Assembly: GCA_023630585.1 (NCBI GenBank)
Contig: CM042548.1
Coordinates: 4,697,527 to 4,761,526 of the forward strand
DNA from: Cranoglanis bouderius
Lineage: Eukaryota > Chordata > Actinopteri > Siluriformes > Cranoglanididae
Reading direction: 5' to 3'
Length of the DNA: 64,000 nucleotides
The notes under the pieces were generated by a model. It saw nothing but the letters and a program-made list of their open reading frames with translations. It made no database searches and was not told where the DNA came from. A program made the translations under genes and the position numbers. Shown here piece by piece: positions 37,362 to 48,101 of the stretch. Position 1 is the first letter of the stretch, and each line of letters opens with the position of its first letter.

Positions 37362-37965
37362 CATGATGTTGCTGTTGAATTCTCAAATCTGATCTGGTCT
37401 GAAGGTTCTGATTAATTTCCTATAACAGCAGCCCTGGCAGTAATTCCAGCTGCAAGGCCAATCACATGTTTATATTAATGCACTTGTTCTAATACATAAT
37501 CTTATATATATATATATATATATATAATAACAGCTTACACACAGACTTGTATGGTGGATGCAAGACTAAAATTTAATTATTATTGCAGGTTTTTTCCTTT
37601 TTATGGTAGCAAGACATGCTGCATTTTTGTGTCTTATTAACTTCAAGAGAAAGAAAGACTGATGAGGGAACTACTGTTTATTGCTGCTATAACTATAAGT
37701 AATAATAGGAAATAATCTGTTTCACATATATTCTACAACATTAAATGTAACTGGATAAAAAAGTATGACAATTATTTAATGAATAAAATTTTATATTAAT
37801 TTACCAATCTAGCTGTGGTATAAGAGGATGAAAACACTTCAGGATGTGCTGTTATAGGAAAATAATAAACTTTAGGGTGTAACAGTAACTCGGCTTCATG
37901 TTGGGTCATATCACTACACACTGTTGTTCATTATTTTCTCATAGCAGCATGCTCAAAGGGGGGAA
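37362..37965 (+). repeat. MITE-like family copy f (forward)
   Basis: 'TTGCTGTTGAATTCTCAAAT', 'TTTCCTATAACAGCAGCCC', 'GTTTATATTAATGCACTTG', 'AACATTAAATGTAACTGG', 'GCTGTGGTATAAGAGG' (37812-37827) and the fold-back tail 'TGTGCTGTTATAGGAAAATA' follow in family order. A (TA)n tract at 37503-37527 has grown inside it. Confidence 0.78.
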
Positions 37966-38156
37966 AGGGGAATTTCTGCACTGTTTTGATCAACTACTGG
38001 AGGCCAAGAGCCTGTTTGAGTATTAAATAACATTTTAGTAATTCTTCGGCTGACACAATCGTTTTGTGTTGTATCATTCTTTACACATTTCAGACTATTC
38101 CGCCCCTACTCTAACAGTAACTGAAAAAAAAAATTAATCTGCTGCAGAATATATTT

Positions 38157-38213
38157 ATTTGTTTGTTTTTTGTTTGTTTGTTTGCTTGTTTCTTTCTTTC
38201 TTTCTTTGTTTTT
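38157..38213 (+). repeat. (TTTG)n/(TTTC)n simple repeat
   Basis: Tetranucleotide pyrimidine-rich tract. Confidence 0.9.
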
Positions 38214-38254
38214 ACAAGCCAGCTTCAAAGACCTGACAATAAGGCTGAATACAG

Positions 38255-38330
38255 TTTCTATAGTTGAACGGCACTCTGGAATTTGAACTCACAACCTTAA
38301 GATAAATAGTACACTATCCTCAAGCCATCA
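38255..38330 (-). repeat. Possible tRNA-SINE remnant, reverse
   Basis: 'GGAATTTGAACTCACAACC' is the reverse of a B-box-like GGTTGTGAGTTCAAATTCC and resembles the SINE at 60612-60770. Only this part is recognisable. Confidence 0.35.
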
Positions 38331-38334
38331 TAAA

Positions 38335-39700
38335 CTTTACAAAATGTGTGTTTTTTTTAAATCTTCTTTTAGGGGGATTCATTAGAATGTCCAGATCTGT
38401 CGTGGTTTGCAAACAGTAGTACCACATAAAATATATATGGAAATATTTCACTGTCTGAGCAATGAACTCAACAGTAAGCCCATCTTCAGTGATTAATAGA
38501 TATGCCATGTATATATTTGTCTTGTCTACAAATCTGCTTTGCTCGTGTTCAAGAGAAACTTTCTGTGACTTTTTCTAAATAAGTTTGTAGATACACTCAA
38601 TGACAATAAGTGTGATAAGTGTGAAAGTCCTATCCAGACAGCCCCCTGCTTTTTATTTATTTATTTTTTTGCCTATGAATAAGGGCATGTACCTGAATGT
38701 TCTGAGTAGCGAAGACATTATGCTTTGATAGTGTCACAGAATGATGAATGGCTTGTATTCAGTAAAGAACCTGCATAATAGATTGACTGTCCCTTCACCT
38801 CCTGGAACTACTCTGCAAACTGAAGTCATACCTTAAAACAGAAACAGCCACTTTTCCCCAGAACATATCAATCATAGGAGACAGCTCCAATCCGGAGACA
38901 AATGCAAAAATAAAACAATGAAAGCTCTCTGTTTGGCTGTACTCAACTGCCATTTGGCAAGAGAGGACTTGAGAGGAGCTTCAAAAGAGATGTATTTCAG
39001 ATAACGGCAGCTTGGGTCCTGATTCTGAAGTCTGAAGGCTTTGATAAAGGAACACTGGGGATATCAAGGGATGCTGAGCATATAATGCCTGTCAGTTAGC
39101 TGGTCTTTAGAGCAAGAAGCCATGTGATGAAAGACTTGTTCATATACTTAAGATTTGGAGGTATTTATGCAATGTAATGTCTTCACTTATGCAAATCAGG
39201 CATGTTTTCACAAAAGGAGACTGGATCAGTGTTCCTTCATGAGCTGTCCCATTTTCCAAACCTTTACCAGAAATTGTGCATTCAGTGAGAAAAGCTTTCG
39301 GAAAAAATGTGTTAAAGACTGAGCTTGATCTACCAAAAGCAACTTATTTTTAAATGCAGAGCACATGCCTCGGCCAGAATTGATCACCGATAATGCGCCC
39401 AAGCATTTTTTTTTTATTTGTCCATGCGGGCAGCAGCTGGAACACCTGCTCTGGTGAACATTATGGAGCAATCACAGGAGCTGTGCGTAATGAAAGGCAT
39501 TATCGCTTGATCACAGCAGGCTCTGCTCGGAGCCACACCAGCTGGACGCAGCCCATCTTTCTGGTTGTCTTAGCAACCAGGATGGCATGTGGGTCACATG
39601 GCTTTATTAAAGAAAGACATTTTTTAAATGGCTACGTCAGTTGTCTAGTCAGTAAGATTTACAACAACATACTGTATGGCAGTGTGTCCCTTCATGATAC
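38335..39700. other. Mostly unique intergenic DNA
   Basis: Repeat-poor between about 38840 and 39660, with a 7-bp inverted CTGGTTG/CAACCAG motif at 39561-39580. The 145-codon frame at 39393-39830 runs into the adjacent transposon and is not credible as a gene. Confidence 0.4.
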
Positions 39701-39704
39701 TATA

Positions 39705-41061
39705 CACTACCATTCAAAAGTTTGGAAAATTTTAACGTTTTCCATTGTTCATCAAATAAGTTGCAAAATGAATAGAAAATATAGTCAAGACATTGACAAG
39801 GTTAGAAATAATGATTTCTGTTTGAAATAACAATTTGTCCTTCAAACATTGCTTTCAGTAAAGAAGCCACCATTTGCAGCAATTACAGCCACTTTTTTTT
39901 GTACCATCCGGTCAAGTTGCTCCCACAACAGCCCAATAGGTTTGAGATCAGGTGATTGCACTGGCCAATCCATTACGGACAGAATACCAGCTGACTGCTT
40001 CTTCCAGAAATAGGTTTTGATTGGCTCCAATCAAGTGCCGTCCACAGAATATGGCATAGCATTGTAAAATGGAGTAATAACCTTCACTGTTCAAGATTCC
40101 TCTTACTCTGTACGAGTTTCCCACTTTACCAGCACCAAAGCAGGCCATCACATTTCCTACACCATACTTGACAGATGACCTTAAGTATATTTTTATTTGT
40201 TCTACAACTTTTTGCCAATCATCCTCTGTCCAGTGTTTGTGGGGTTTTTTTTTTTTTTTTTGCCCATTTCAACCTTTTCTGTTTATTGACCCGTTGCACA
40301 GGGGTGGCACAACTACTCCAAAAGTGTTGGGGTAGAATTTTTGTCTGAGAGAAGAGGTACTGTACATCTTTCATTTGTCTTTAAAAGCATACAGACGAAC
40401 TATATATTTTGCTTTTAATGCTATATGGAGCCAAGGTCTGATTATAATACAATAACAGGGCACAACACACCTTAATAAACTTAACTTAATGAATGTCAGA
40501 GTAGTTTGTTTCAACTCCACACACTTCATTTTGCATTTCATTTTGCATTTTGCAAGAGTCACCTCTTTCCTGTTGAAGATGACACTGGAGTTTGGTGGGT
40601 ACTATTTAATAAAGCTGTTAACGGAGGACCTGTTTCTCAAACTAGAGACTCTGATGAATTTATCCTTCTGCACAGTTGTGCACCAGGGCCTCCCACTTCT
40701 TTTTCTATCCTGGTTAGAGCCAATTTGTGCTGTTCTGTGCAGGGAGCAGTACACACCTTTGTAAGATATCTTCAATTTTTTGGCAACTTCTTGCATGGAA
40801 TAGCCTTCATTTTTTCAAAACAGCAATAGACTGACAAGCTCTTCCTTTCTGGCCATTCCAACCATAATCAAAGCCACAAATGCTGATGCTCCAGATACTC
40901 AAGCAGCCCAAAGAAGGCCAGTTTTGTTGCTTTCCTAAACAGCACAAAGATTTTCAGCTGTGCTCATATAATTGCACAAGGGTTATTTTAATTGGGAAGA
41001 AATAGCATTTTCTTTCGAAAGCAAGGAAATCTAACTGATTACAAACTTTTGAACGCTATTG
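39705..41061 (-). mobile_element. Tc1-like transposon, both ends present, inactive
   Basis: Left end CACTACCATTCAAAAGTTTG and right end CAAACTTTTGAACGCTATTG are diverged inverted repeats, each bordered by TA (39703-39704 and 41062-41063). The 1.36-kb length is normal for Tc1. Two A/T runs and multiple lesions interrupt the transposase, read on the minus strand. Confidence 0.88.
39842..40796 (-). pseudogene. Broken Tc1-like transposase of the 39.7-41.1 kb element
   Basis: On the minus strand the N-terminal part (40602-40796) has the paired-type helix-turn-helix start (MQEVAKKLKISYKGVYCSLH) and a GRP-rich linker. The central piece (40151-39948) has CFGAGKVGNSYRV, usual between the first and second catalytic Asp. 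The C-terminal piece (40030-39842) has WPVQSPDLKPIGLLWEQLD, where the third catalytic residue (normally E after PI) is Gly, and ends VIAANGGFF. These pieces lie in different frames with sequence missing between them. No active enzyme can be made. Confidence 0.85.
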
Positions 41062-41063
41062 TA

Positions 41064-42265
41064 TATAAACTGCTGACTATTGTTCAAACTACAGTCATTC
41101 TGGGCAAAACTCTGAACTGTGAAATGGAAACATTAGATCCAGGGTGTCCTTCATGCTTGAATTTATACATCTATATGCTGAGATTAATAACAGAGTCCTC
41201 CCATTATCTGCAGTGAATACACATTTTGGTACATGCAATATCCCTCATTTCATATTTCACCAGCACTGCTGAGCCAGCAAACAGGAACATTCCTATTATC
41301 TGTAACCATATATATATATATATATAGCCAGACACATACATGGCTCCCAATTTTCCTGCTCACACATAGTGTGATATTAGCAATTGCGAGAGCATTGAAA
41401 ATCAAACATATTTGCGAGTAATACTCTGTGAAATACCTCCTGCGCAAGATGCATTGGTCCATCTGCGTTTGTTATGGCTGGATCACACCTTAAGTGGATT
41501 TAAAGATCACGATCTGGAATTGCTGCAATCAGCAGACCGGTCTTGAGGTCAACAGCTACTCCAGGTTATGAAAAACCACACTGGATCTACTAAAATATCC
41601 CAAAGATACAGTATAGCATATTTACTATGTTCTGTGATAGAGCCCTTAAGCACCATTGGTGTTGTTCATAAATTGGGTTTGAGAGGAGAAACCACAGGTA
41701 AACAACTGGAGTGAACAGCCTGCCAAAGGTTATGCAGACATTAGTCTCTCTATTCCCACAAGAACATCTAGGAGAACCTCATTTATTACACATCAATCAC
41801 AAGTGATGAGCTAGTATTCAAGGTTGAGCACCATACGGAAATGCTTATTTTATTTTTAACCATGTAGAATCTATATGGAGATCATTGTGAATGTGAGATG
41901 TGAAATAATCAGTATGAATGTGTGTTAGCACAAAAGCAACCATGATTCTAGGCATTTTTAGACTTACAGATTTTTACAATAGGGGGATGCATGAATATTC
42001 AGAAAATGATCATAGCAATGGAAGAAAAGTTTAATCGACTCATATGTAACAGCTTTTTAAATTACAGAACCAATGCAGACATGGCACTGTAAGAAATATT
42101 CAGGATTTTCTTTGCTTCTGTCTTTTAATTTTTTTTTTTCTAGTATAGACAGTGGAATCATGAGGACAAAGATGAAAAATTCCCAATCCTAAGTAGTTGC
42201 TTTCTGATCTGCTTTCTACAAGAAAATTGGCAATTTATGTTTAAGTAAGGAATAAAACACTAAGG
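41064..42265. other. Intergenic DNA with a short (TA)n tract
   Basis: (TA)n at 41308-41326. No gene recognised. Confidence 0.5.
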
Positions 42266-42267
42266 GG

Positions 42268-42390
42268 GGTTGCTGTTTTAGGAAAATAAAGAACGATGGG
42301 GTGGTATGATGCAGCCTGTCCTGAAGTGTTTTTTTTTTTTTTTTGCCATGTCACACTTTTCATGTTTAATGTTGTGGAATGTCCATGGGA
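42268..42390 (-). repeat. MITE-like family copy g (partial, reverse)
   Basis: 'TGCTGTTTTAGGAAAATAAA', 'GGGGTGGTATGATGCAGCC' and 'GTTTAATGTTGTGGAATGTCC' match the fold-back end and adjoining part in reverse. Confidence 0.55.
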
Positions 42391-42394
42391 AGAA

Positions 42395-43390
42395 GGAGCC
42401 AGTGAGTAGGAACTAGCAATGATTAAAACACATTAATCACCACCCCCCCCCAACCCTGCCCCCAAAACCTCACAAAAAAATTCAATAAGTTGAATTTAAA
42501 CTTAAAGAGGGAATTGCAATTACATTGTAAAAAACCTTTTTGGTTGTTGAAACCACAACCAAACACTGACTTGGCTTTCTGCAACTGGGGTTCAACATGA
42601 TTACCAGAGTGTATAATTACTAATGCCGGTGTCATAACTTCAGTGTAGATTTAGATTTACACATGAACACAGTAAAAAGGCAGGGGCAGAAATCACACCA
42701 TTACAAAAATAGCAAAAATTCATATTCAGTGTGTGTGGGATGTAAGGTTATGGCTTTACTGTGAAGGAAGTTTCACATTTGCACAAAATTAAACAGAAAA
42801 AAAAAAAAGCAATTATGTGAGTGGTGTGTTGCAAGTGAATAACGCATTTTCTTCATATTGACCTGCTGCCCTGTTATACATTGAGAAGCATAGGGCAGAA
42901 TAGCATGCTGAGAGGAACCACTGCATAGCCTGATAGCTGAAGAGCAGAAAGGATCCCCAATAGTGCTTCCAGGGGGTGACAAAGGTGCTCCTGAATATCA
43001 CGGCATGGAGGGGATGAGCAGAATTGTTCACATTGATCTCCAAACCTGCTACTGTCCTCTTCTCTGTCACTTCCTCCAGTAGGGGAAATGATGTGTGTTT
43101 GTGTTGGGGGGTATAATGGGTGTGCAGGGGGTCCTTTTCTTTTCAAAACATCTGTGAAGAAGCCTGGCAAAGCAAAGCAGTGTGAGGAGATGGCGATCAC
43201 TAGACTCTATTTATCTATTCAGAGGTCCAACAGCTATTGTGTGTAAAAGTTTTGCTGAGAGGAAAAATTTAAAAACTTTCTACCACTGAAAAACACGGAA
43301 AATGCGTCCAAATAGCACACAAAGCTTTCTAATATAGTGGAGCATTTTCTGCTTGTGCTTGGCGCTTCTGACTCACCTTCTGCTGCTGTG
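42395..43390. other. Intergenic DNA, nothing assigned
   Basis: Overlapping small minus-strand frames (42773-43200, 43234-43569) show no recognisable domain. Confidence 0.45.
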
Positions 43391-43394
43391 AATG

Positions 43395-43506
43395 GTCTCA
43401 TATTGCTGTGAATGGTCTCAAATTTGTGGCAACAGTTGGGGGAAGGCCAACATACTGTATGTGTGTGATGATGAGGTGTCCACAAACTTTTGGCCATATA
43501 GTGTAT
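43395..43506 (+). repeat. Terminal fragment of a DNA transposon, copy 1
   Basis: 'ATTTGTGGCAACAGTTGGGG' and 'AGGTGTCCACAAACTTTTGG' then CCATATAGTGTA. This is the end of a dispersed fish DNA transposon. A related end lies at 58155-58220 in the same orientation. Confidence 0.6.
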
Positions 43507-43514
43507 AATCCCAC

Positions 43515-43722
43515 TATCTGCTGTCACCCAGAAGACAATGGGTTCCCTTATGAGTCTGGTTCCTCTCAAGGTTTCTTCCTCATTTCATCATATGAAGTTT
43601 TTCCTTGCCACTGTCTCTTCAAGCTTGCGTAACAGAGATCAAAATCTATATCCAGATTTTTGTAAAGCCGCTTTGTGACGATGTCTATTGTTAAATGTGC
43701 TATACAAATTAAATTGAACCAT
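43515..43722 (+). repeat. Fish retroposon tail ('CTGTAAAGCCGCTTTGTGAC' type)
   Basis: 'GGTTCCTCTCAAGGTTTCTT', 'AGTTTTTCCTTGCCACTGTC', 'TGTAAAGCCGCTTTGTGACG' and 'GTGCTATACAAATTAAATTG' form the well-known 3' part of an abundant fish retroposon. No coding part is present. Confidence 0.65.
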
Positions 43723-44149
43723 CTCACTAGCACTGACAACCTGTAGACATTTATAGGCATAATGTTCCTCTTGTCCAAACAGGCCTTTTGACCAGCATTT
43801 CAGCTGGTCAAAAAAATTCCTTTTTATTCCTCAGAATCCACTGAAGAGTCTGCCTGACCAGGCTTGTTATCATAGCTCATTTATGAAAGCCAGAAAAGAG
43901 ACAAGATTTTGGCTTAAAAATTCAGTGATCTCACTTCAGTTTTGGTTGCTACTGACGAGAATCCAGTCATCACAGATCACAGTGTTGCTCTCATCAATAT
44001 AAAGCAAAACTGAAAACAGTTAGAGTTGACTTCTATCCAAGATGTTCATCTTAACAAGATCAGGATTTATTGTGAAGATGTGTGGGCTGCTGTTAGCGCA
44101 TCTTCAGAAACACTGTTGATCCTGCTTGATGTGATGTTTTGGCATCATT

Positions 44150-44300
44150 AAATGGTGGCCTGTTTCTCCGGGCCTTACAGAGCCACTGAGGTGACATGGT
44201 GGTTATTGTTTAACACTGCATTCCCACAAATTAATATACTGAGGTCACAAACTAAGTACCTCATGACCACAAATGATTATTTTGTGGCCACAACTTTGGT
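44150..44300 (+). repeat. Dispersed repeat with TGTGGCCACAA motifs, copy 1
   Basis: 'GAGGTGACATGGTGGTTATT', 'AATTAATATACTGAGG' and 'TTTGTGGCCACAACTTTGG' are related to 63880-64000. The palindromic GTGGCCAC core is repeated in degenerate form. Confidence 0.5.
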
Positions 44301-44549
44301 TTCTCAGCTTGGTATTACAAAACTAGGTAATAGTGGCAACACTTTGTGGAATCCACAATTTAATATTTTGGGAACATCAGAATTAATACATGGCCTCCAG
44401 TTAATATGTCTGCACAGTTTGAGACAATACCCCACCCCGTCAGTAGAGGTTGCTATCTCCACAGTTCTAGTTCTGTTGTTTAATTCGGGTTCCCATTCCA
44501 TTAGTACATCCTGGTTGAGGACATTATGTATCTGCAAAGTCTTGCCACT

Positions 44550-44775
44550 ATTATCTAGTCTTTTATGTTCTGAGCCGTGCTATTCTGTCTGCTTTGCCTG
44601 TGTTTTTGATTTATTCTTTTTTGCTCTTCTCTGTTTTGACTACTCTTTTGGAATATCCCGGCTTGATTTTGGTCTTTTGGATGATTAATGTGTAAGAACA
44701 TGCTTTTTGGACTCAGTTTAATAAAACCTTTGCACATGGCTCTTCACTCCTCTCCTGAGTCTGGTTTGTTACATC
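44550..44775 (+). repeat. LTR-like 3' remnant
   Basis: A run of 'GCTTTGCCTGTGTTTTTGAT' type sequence leads to 'TTTAATAAAACCTTTGCACATGG' in two phrases and stops at GGTTTGTTACA. This resembles the R-U5 part of fish gypsy LTRs, but no start or partner was found. The long 178-codon frame across it (44152-44688) is therefore not called as a gene. Confidence 0.35.
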
Positions 44776-44829
44776 TTTACAATGCATCTTTTTTTAGAAG
44801 TTATATATTTGTTCACTCATCATCCTCTC

Positions 44830-45170
44830 TTTTTTTTCTCTCTGTTGTTAATAAGTTAATAAGACAAAAAAAAGCAGTAGAAAATGCAAAGTCCTCTGTC
44901 CTGAAGACTTTCCCATAGTGGAAAACGTACTGACTGTGTGCTCACTGTTAAGACTCCTTCTATAAATGTTAAATAAATTGCACCTAACGTATCAACAGTT
45001 TTTCTTTGTTAAATAAACATCTTTGTAACCCATTTATCATTAGTCTTAGATTTTGTGGAGTTTCTGCCATACAAATACCTGTGAATGAGCTTTTAGTATA
45101 AAAACAATAATATTTAAGAACAAGCACAATAATATAAACCTAACATTTGAGTTACAGACGGAGCTGGAAA
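44830..45170 (-). repeat. MITE-like family copy h (reverse, diverged)
   Basis: 'GTCCTGAAGACTTTCCCATAG', 'AAGACTCCTTCTATAAATG', 'GAATGAGCTTTTAGTATAAA' and 'AATATAAACCTAACATTTG' follow the reverse order of the family. Confidence 0.6.
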
Positions 45171-45264
45171 ACAGGTGGCTCGGTGGTGCCTGGTCCAAAC
45201 AGTAATTTGGTCTAAGTCAAATCTAATTGTTGACCTCTGCTTTAGTGGTTAGTGGTGTGTCATG

Positions 45265-45274
45265 TTTTTTTTTT

Positions 45275-45322
<48 letters not shown>

Positions 45323-45383
45323 GGTGTGGGTGTGTGTGTGTGTGTGTGAGTGTGTGTGTGTGTGAGTGTGTGTGTGTGTGTGT
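45265..45383 (+). repeat. Poly(T) followed by (GT)n microsatellite
   Basis: T-run 45265-45279 then about 50 GT units with a few G interruptions. Confidence 0.96.
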
Positions 45384-45435
45384 TGGCAGAAAAACTGCGT
45401 TGGCTCAGAATCACTGACATCCAGCAGCTCACATA

Positions 45436-46705
45436 CAGTGGGTATAGAAAAGAATCTCCCCCCTTTAAAATAATAACATTTTGTTGCTTTTCAGCCAGAA
45501 ATGAAGATGGACACAGTTTTTGTTTTATCCAGCTGTATTTACTCAGTGCAACTTATAACATCCAAGTGAAAGATATAACACCAACATGTCAGAAAAAATA
45601 GAAATATTAAAAAAACAGAATCACTCCCATCCTAAAAATGACTTGTAAACTCAATCAGGTGTAGCTAATCACCTTCTAAATGGCACACAAAGCCATTTGA
45701 CTTTCAACTGTGATCAGCTGTGGTCATTTTGATTAGCTCAGCATGAAAAGAGCTTTCCTGGAGCATTTTGTAGTGCAACTGAAGCAAAAAATCAACTATG
45801 GGTGGCAAGGCACTGTCAAAAGATCTCCGGGATAAAATTGTGGGCAGGCACAAGTCAGGAGATGGATTAAAAAAATTCAAAGGCTTTATCATGCCTAGAA
45901 GCACAGTGAAGTCTATTGTTAAGACGTGGAAGGTATTTGGTACAACACAGACCCTCCCTGGATTCAGGTCAGCTGAGACTAAAAGTGAATTATTTGGCCT
46001 CAACACCAAACGATATGTCTGGCGGAAATCCAATACAGCTCACCATCCAAATAACACCATTCCTACAGTAAAGCATGGAGGTGGTAATATCCTGTTATGG
46101 GGGTGTTTCTCTGCAGCAGGGACTGGAGCACTTGTCAGGATAGAAGGAAAAATGGATGGGGCAAAATACTGTCAAATTCTTGAGGAAAATCTGCCTCCCT
46201 CTGCCAGAAAGTTGTCAATGGGAAGAAGGTTTACCTTCCAACATGACAATGACCCAAAGCATACAGCAAAACTGACAAAAAAAAGTGCTTGAAGGAGAAA
46301 AAGATGAATGTCCTTGCATGGCCTAGTCAAAATCTGTGGAAGACTGCAGTCCACAAACGGTCACCATTATTTAACTGAACTTGAGCAGTTCTGCAAAGAG
46401 TGGGCAAATATTGCAAAGTCTAGATGTGCAAAGTTAGTAGAGACATATCCCAACAGATTAAAGGCTGTAATTAAAGCAAAAGGTGGTCAACAAAATGGGG
46501 GGTGCTCCTTTTTCCAACTCAGTGATTCTGTTTTTTGTTTTTTTTTTTCTGACATGTTGGTGTTATATCTTTCACTTGGATGTTATAAGTTGCACTGAGT
46601 AAACACAGCTGGATAAAACAAAAACTATGTCCATCTTCATTTCAGGCTGAAAAGCAACAAAATGTGATTATTTTAAAGGGGGGTGATTATTTTCTATACC
46701 CAGTG
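45436..46705 (+). mobile_element. Tc1-like transposon with ~190-bp inverted repeats, internally deleted
   Basis: Ends CAGTGGGTATAGAAAAGAATC in two pieces (left) and CTATACCCAGTG (right) are flanked by TA (45434-45435, 46706-46707). The inverted repeats run about 45436-45625 and 46521-46705 and match closely throughout, ending at CAGAATCACT. Long inverted repeats of this size are typical of the IR/DR group of Tc1 elements. Confidence 0.93.
45798..46500 (+). pseudogene. Internally deleted Tc1-like transposase
   Basis: The frame 45798-46292 (164 codons) starts MGGKALSKDLRDKIVGRHKS, keeps the helix-turn-helix up to 'KVFGTTQTLPGF', then jumps to 'RSAETKSELFGLN', so much of the linker and second DNA-binding part is missing. 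Ala occupies the position of the first catalytic Asp in the usual SDETK. The second Asp survives in QHDNDPKHTAK. The frame then breaks, and WPSQNLWK (46320) shows that the SPDLNPIE segment holding the third catalytic residue is deleted. The tail (KAVIKAKGG) is kept in another frame. Catalytically dead. Confidence 0.9.
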
Positions 46706-46707
46706 TA

Positions 46708-48099
46708 AATTGCTGCATCCGCCTGGGAATTCTAAATTAAATGCACCATGTCTAAACATGTATAAACATGATGTGTATACATGTAAAAGCAAGATAACAT
46801 GTTGCACCATGTTTGAACAGGTATGCATACGGATTAGCCAGAATTTCAATGTTCTGTGCCTTATAATATTCACATCTAAAAGCAAAGCTAATGCAGGATT
46901 TAAATGATTTATTGTTTATCTTTATTATTAATAAGGTTCTGCTAGTGACCACAGGGCTGAGAGTTGGGAATCCCAGGACTGTTAGACTAATGATTGGATT
47001 GGATTCTACCTAACCTAGAGGTTGCTTGTAGCTCTGCCAAATGAATGAATGTGAATGAATAAGAGTTCATAGAAAATGGCCAAATGACCAAATTTGACAT
47101 TATTGCTGTTTTTAAACTTATTTGCCCCTAAGTGTTTGCTAAAATCTTATTTTAATTCTTTTTAATGTATTTCATATTCTTGATGGCTAGAATTTCTGAA
47201 CTTTCTTCCTGAGCACACAAATATACATAGAGACAAGCGCACAAATAAACATAGAGACACGTACATAAATGAACATAGAGAATCTCAAGATCAATCCAGT
47301 CTCCTGACTCATCTTGGCTGAATTTCTAAGACGCGCAAAGCCTATTCATAATTCAAATCAGAGCTTAATCAGCAAAGTGCTGCAAATAAAAGAGAAAAAA
47401 AAGGGGGAAACAGCATATTGTCGCTGGAAATTGAAATGTAATTACTGAAAATTGTCGGCAGAGTCTGGCACTTGAAACAATCATTCTGTTTCTCTTTCCT
47501 GCATCAAAAGGACACTTTCTTTGGCACTTTGGGACAAAATTATACCGACCTAGTTTAACTGGCTAATGGCAGGTTGAGGTTAAAAGGATATTGGTTGGCA
47601 TTTGAAGTCATCCCATTACCAAGTTTGTACTCAGTAGAAGGACAAACCTGAAATACCCACAGACCTTTCTCTTCCTTTAGGTAGAGAAACACACTGAGCG
47701 TCCTAACCCCCAAGGTGAACAGTGTGAAGTCAAAGAGCACAAAGCACAGAGTACATTACCAGACGACCTGAATGTACGTGCAGGAGAGCAAAAATGGAGT
47801 GGTGCTAAATAAGAGGAAGCACAGCCATGCTGGGTTTTGAAAGTCAACAGAAACAGTTAATGTATACAAAACAGAACAGGAAGACAGTGTAACTGATGAA
47901 GAATTGGGTTAATATGTGCAATTTTTTTTTAATATCATTAAGTTGATGTAAAAATGTAAACCATCATAATTAGCAGCATATGAAGAATACAGGGAAACAA
48001 AGCACCTAGAAAGACCCTTAGATGGCATATACAATAGTTAAATTGAGCACCTGGACTTCATCCAGGTTTTATCATCAGATATCAGTAGCCGTAGTTAGA
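46708..48099. other. Intergenic DNA with a short minisatellite
   Basis: Three copies of a 24-base unit containing ACATAGAGAC lie at 47217-47283 (unit starts at 47225, 47249 and 47273). Otherwise no gene or element recognised. Confidence 0.5.
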
Positions 48100-48101
48100 T
48101 A

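Noticed and set aside
39393..39830. 145-codon frame, plus strand
   Set aside because: Runs from unique DNA into the end of a Tc1 element on the opposite strand; no motif.
44152..44688. 178-codon open frame, plus strand
   Set aside because: The longest frame outside the retrotransposon and simple repeats, but it crosses a dispersed repeat and an LTR-like remnant and has no domain; most likely chance.
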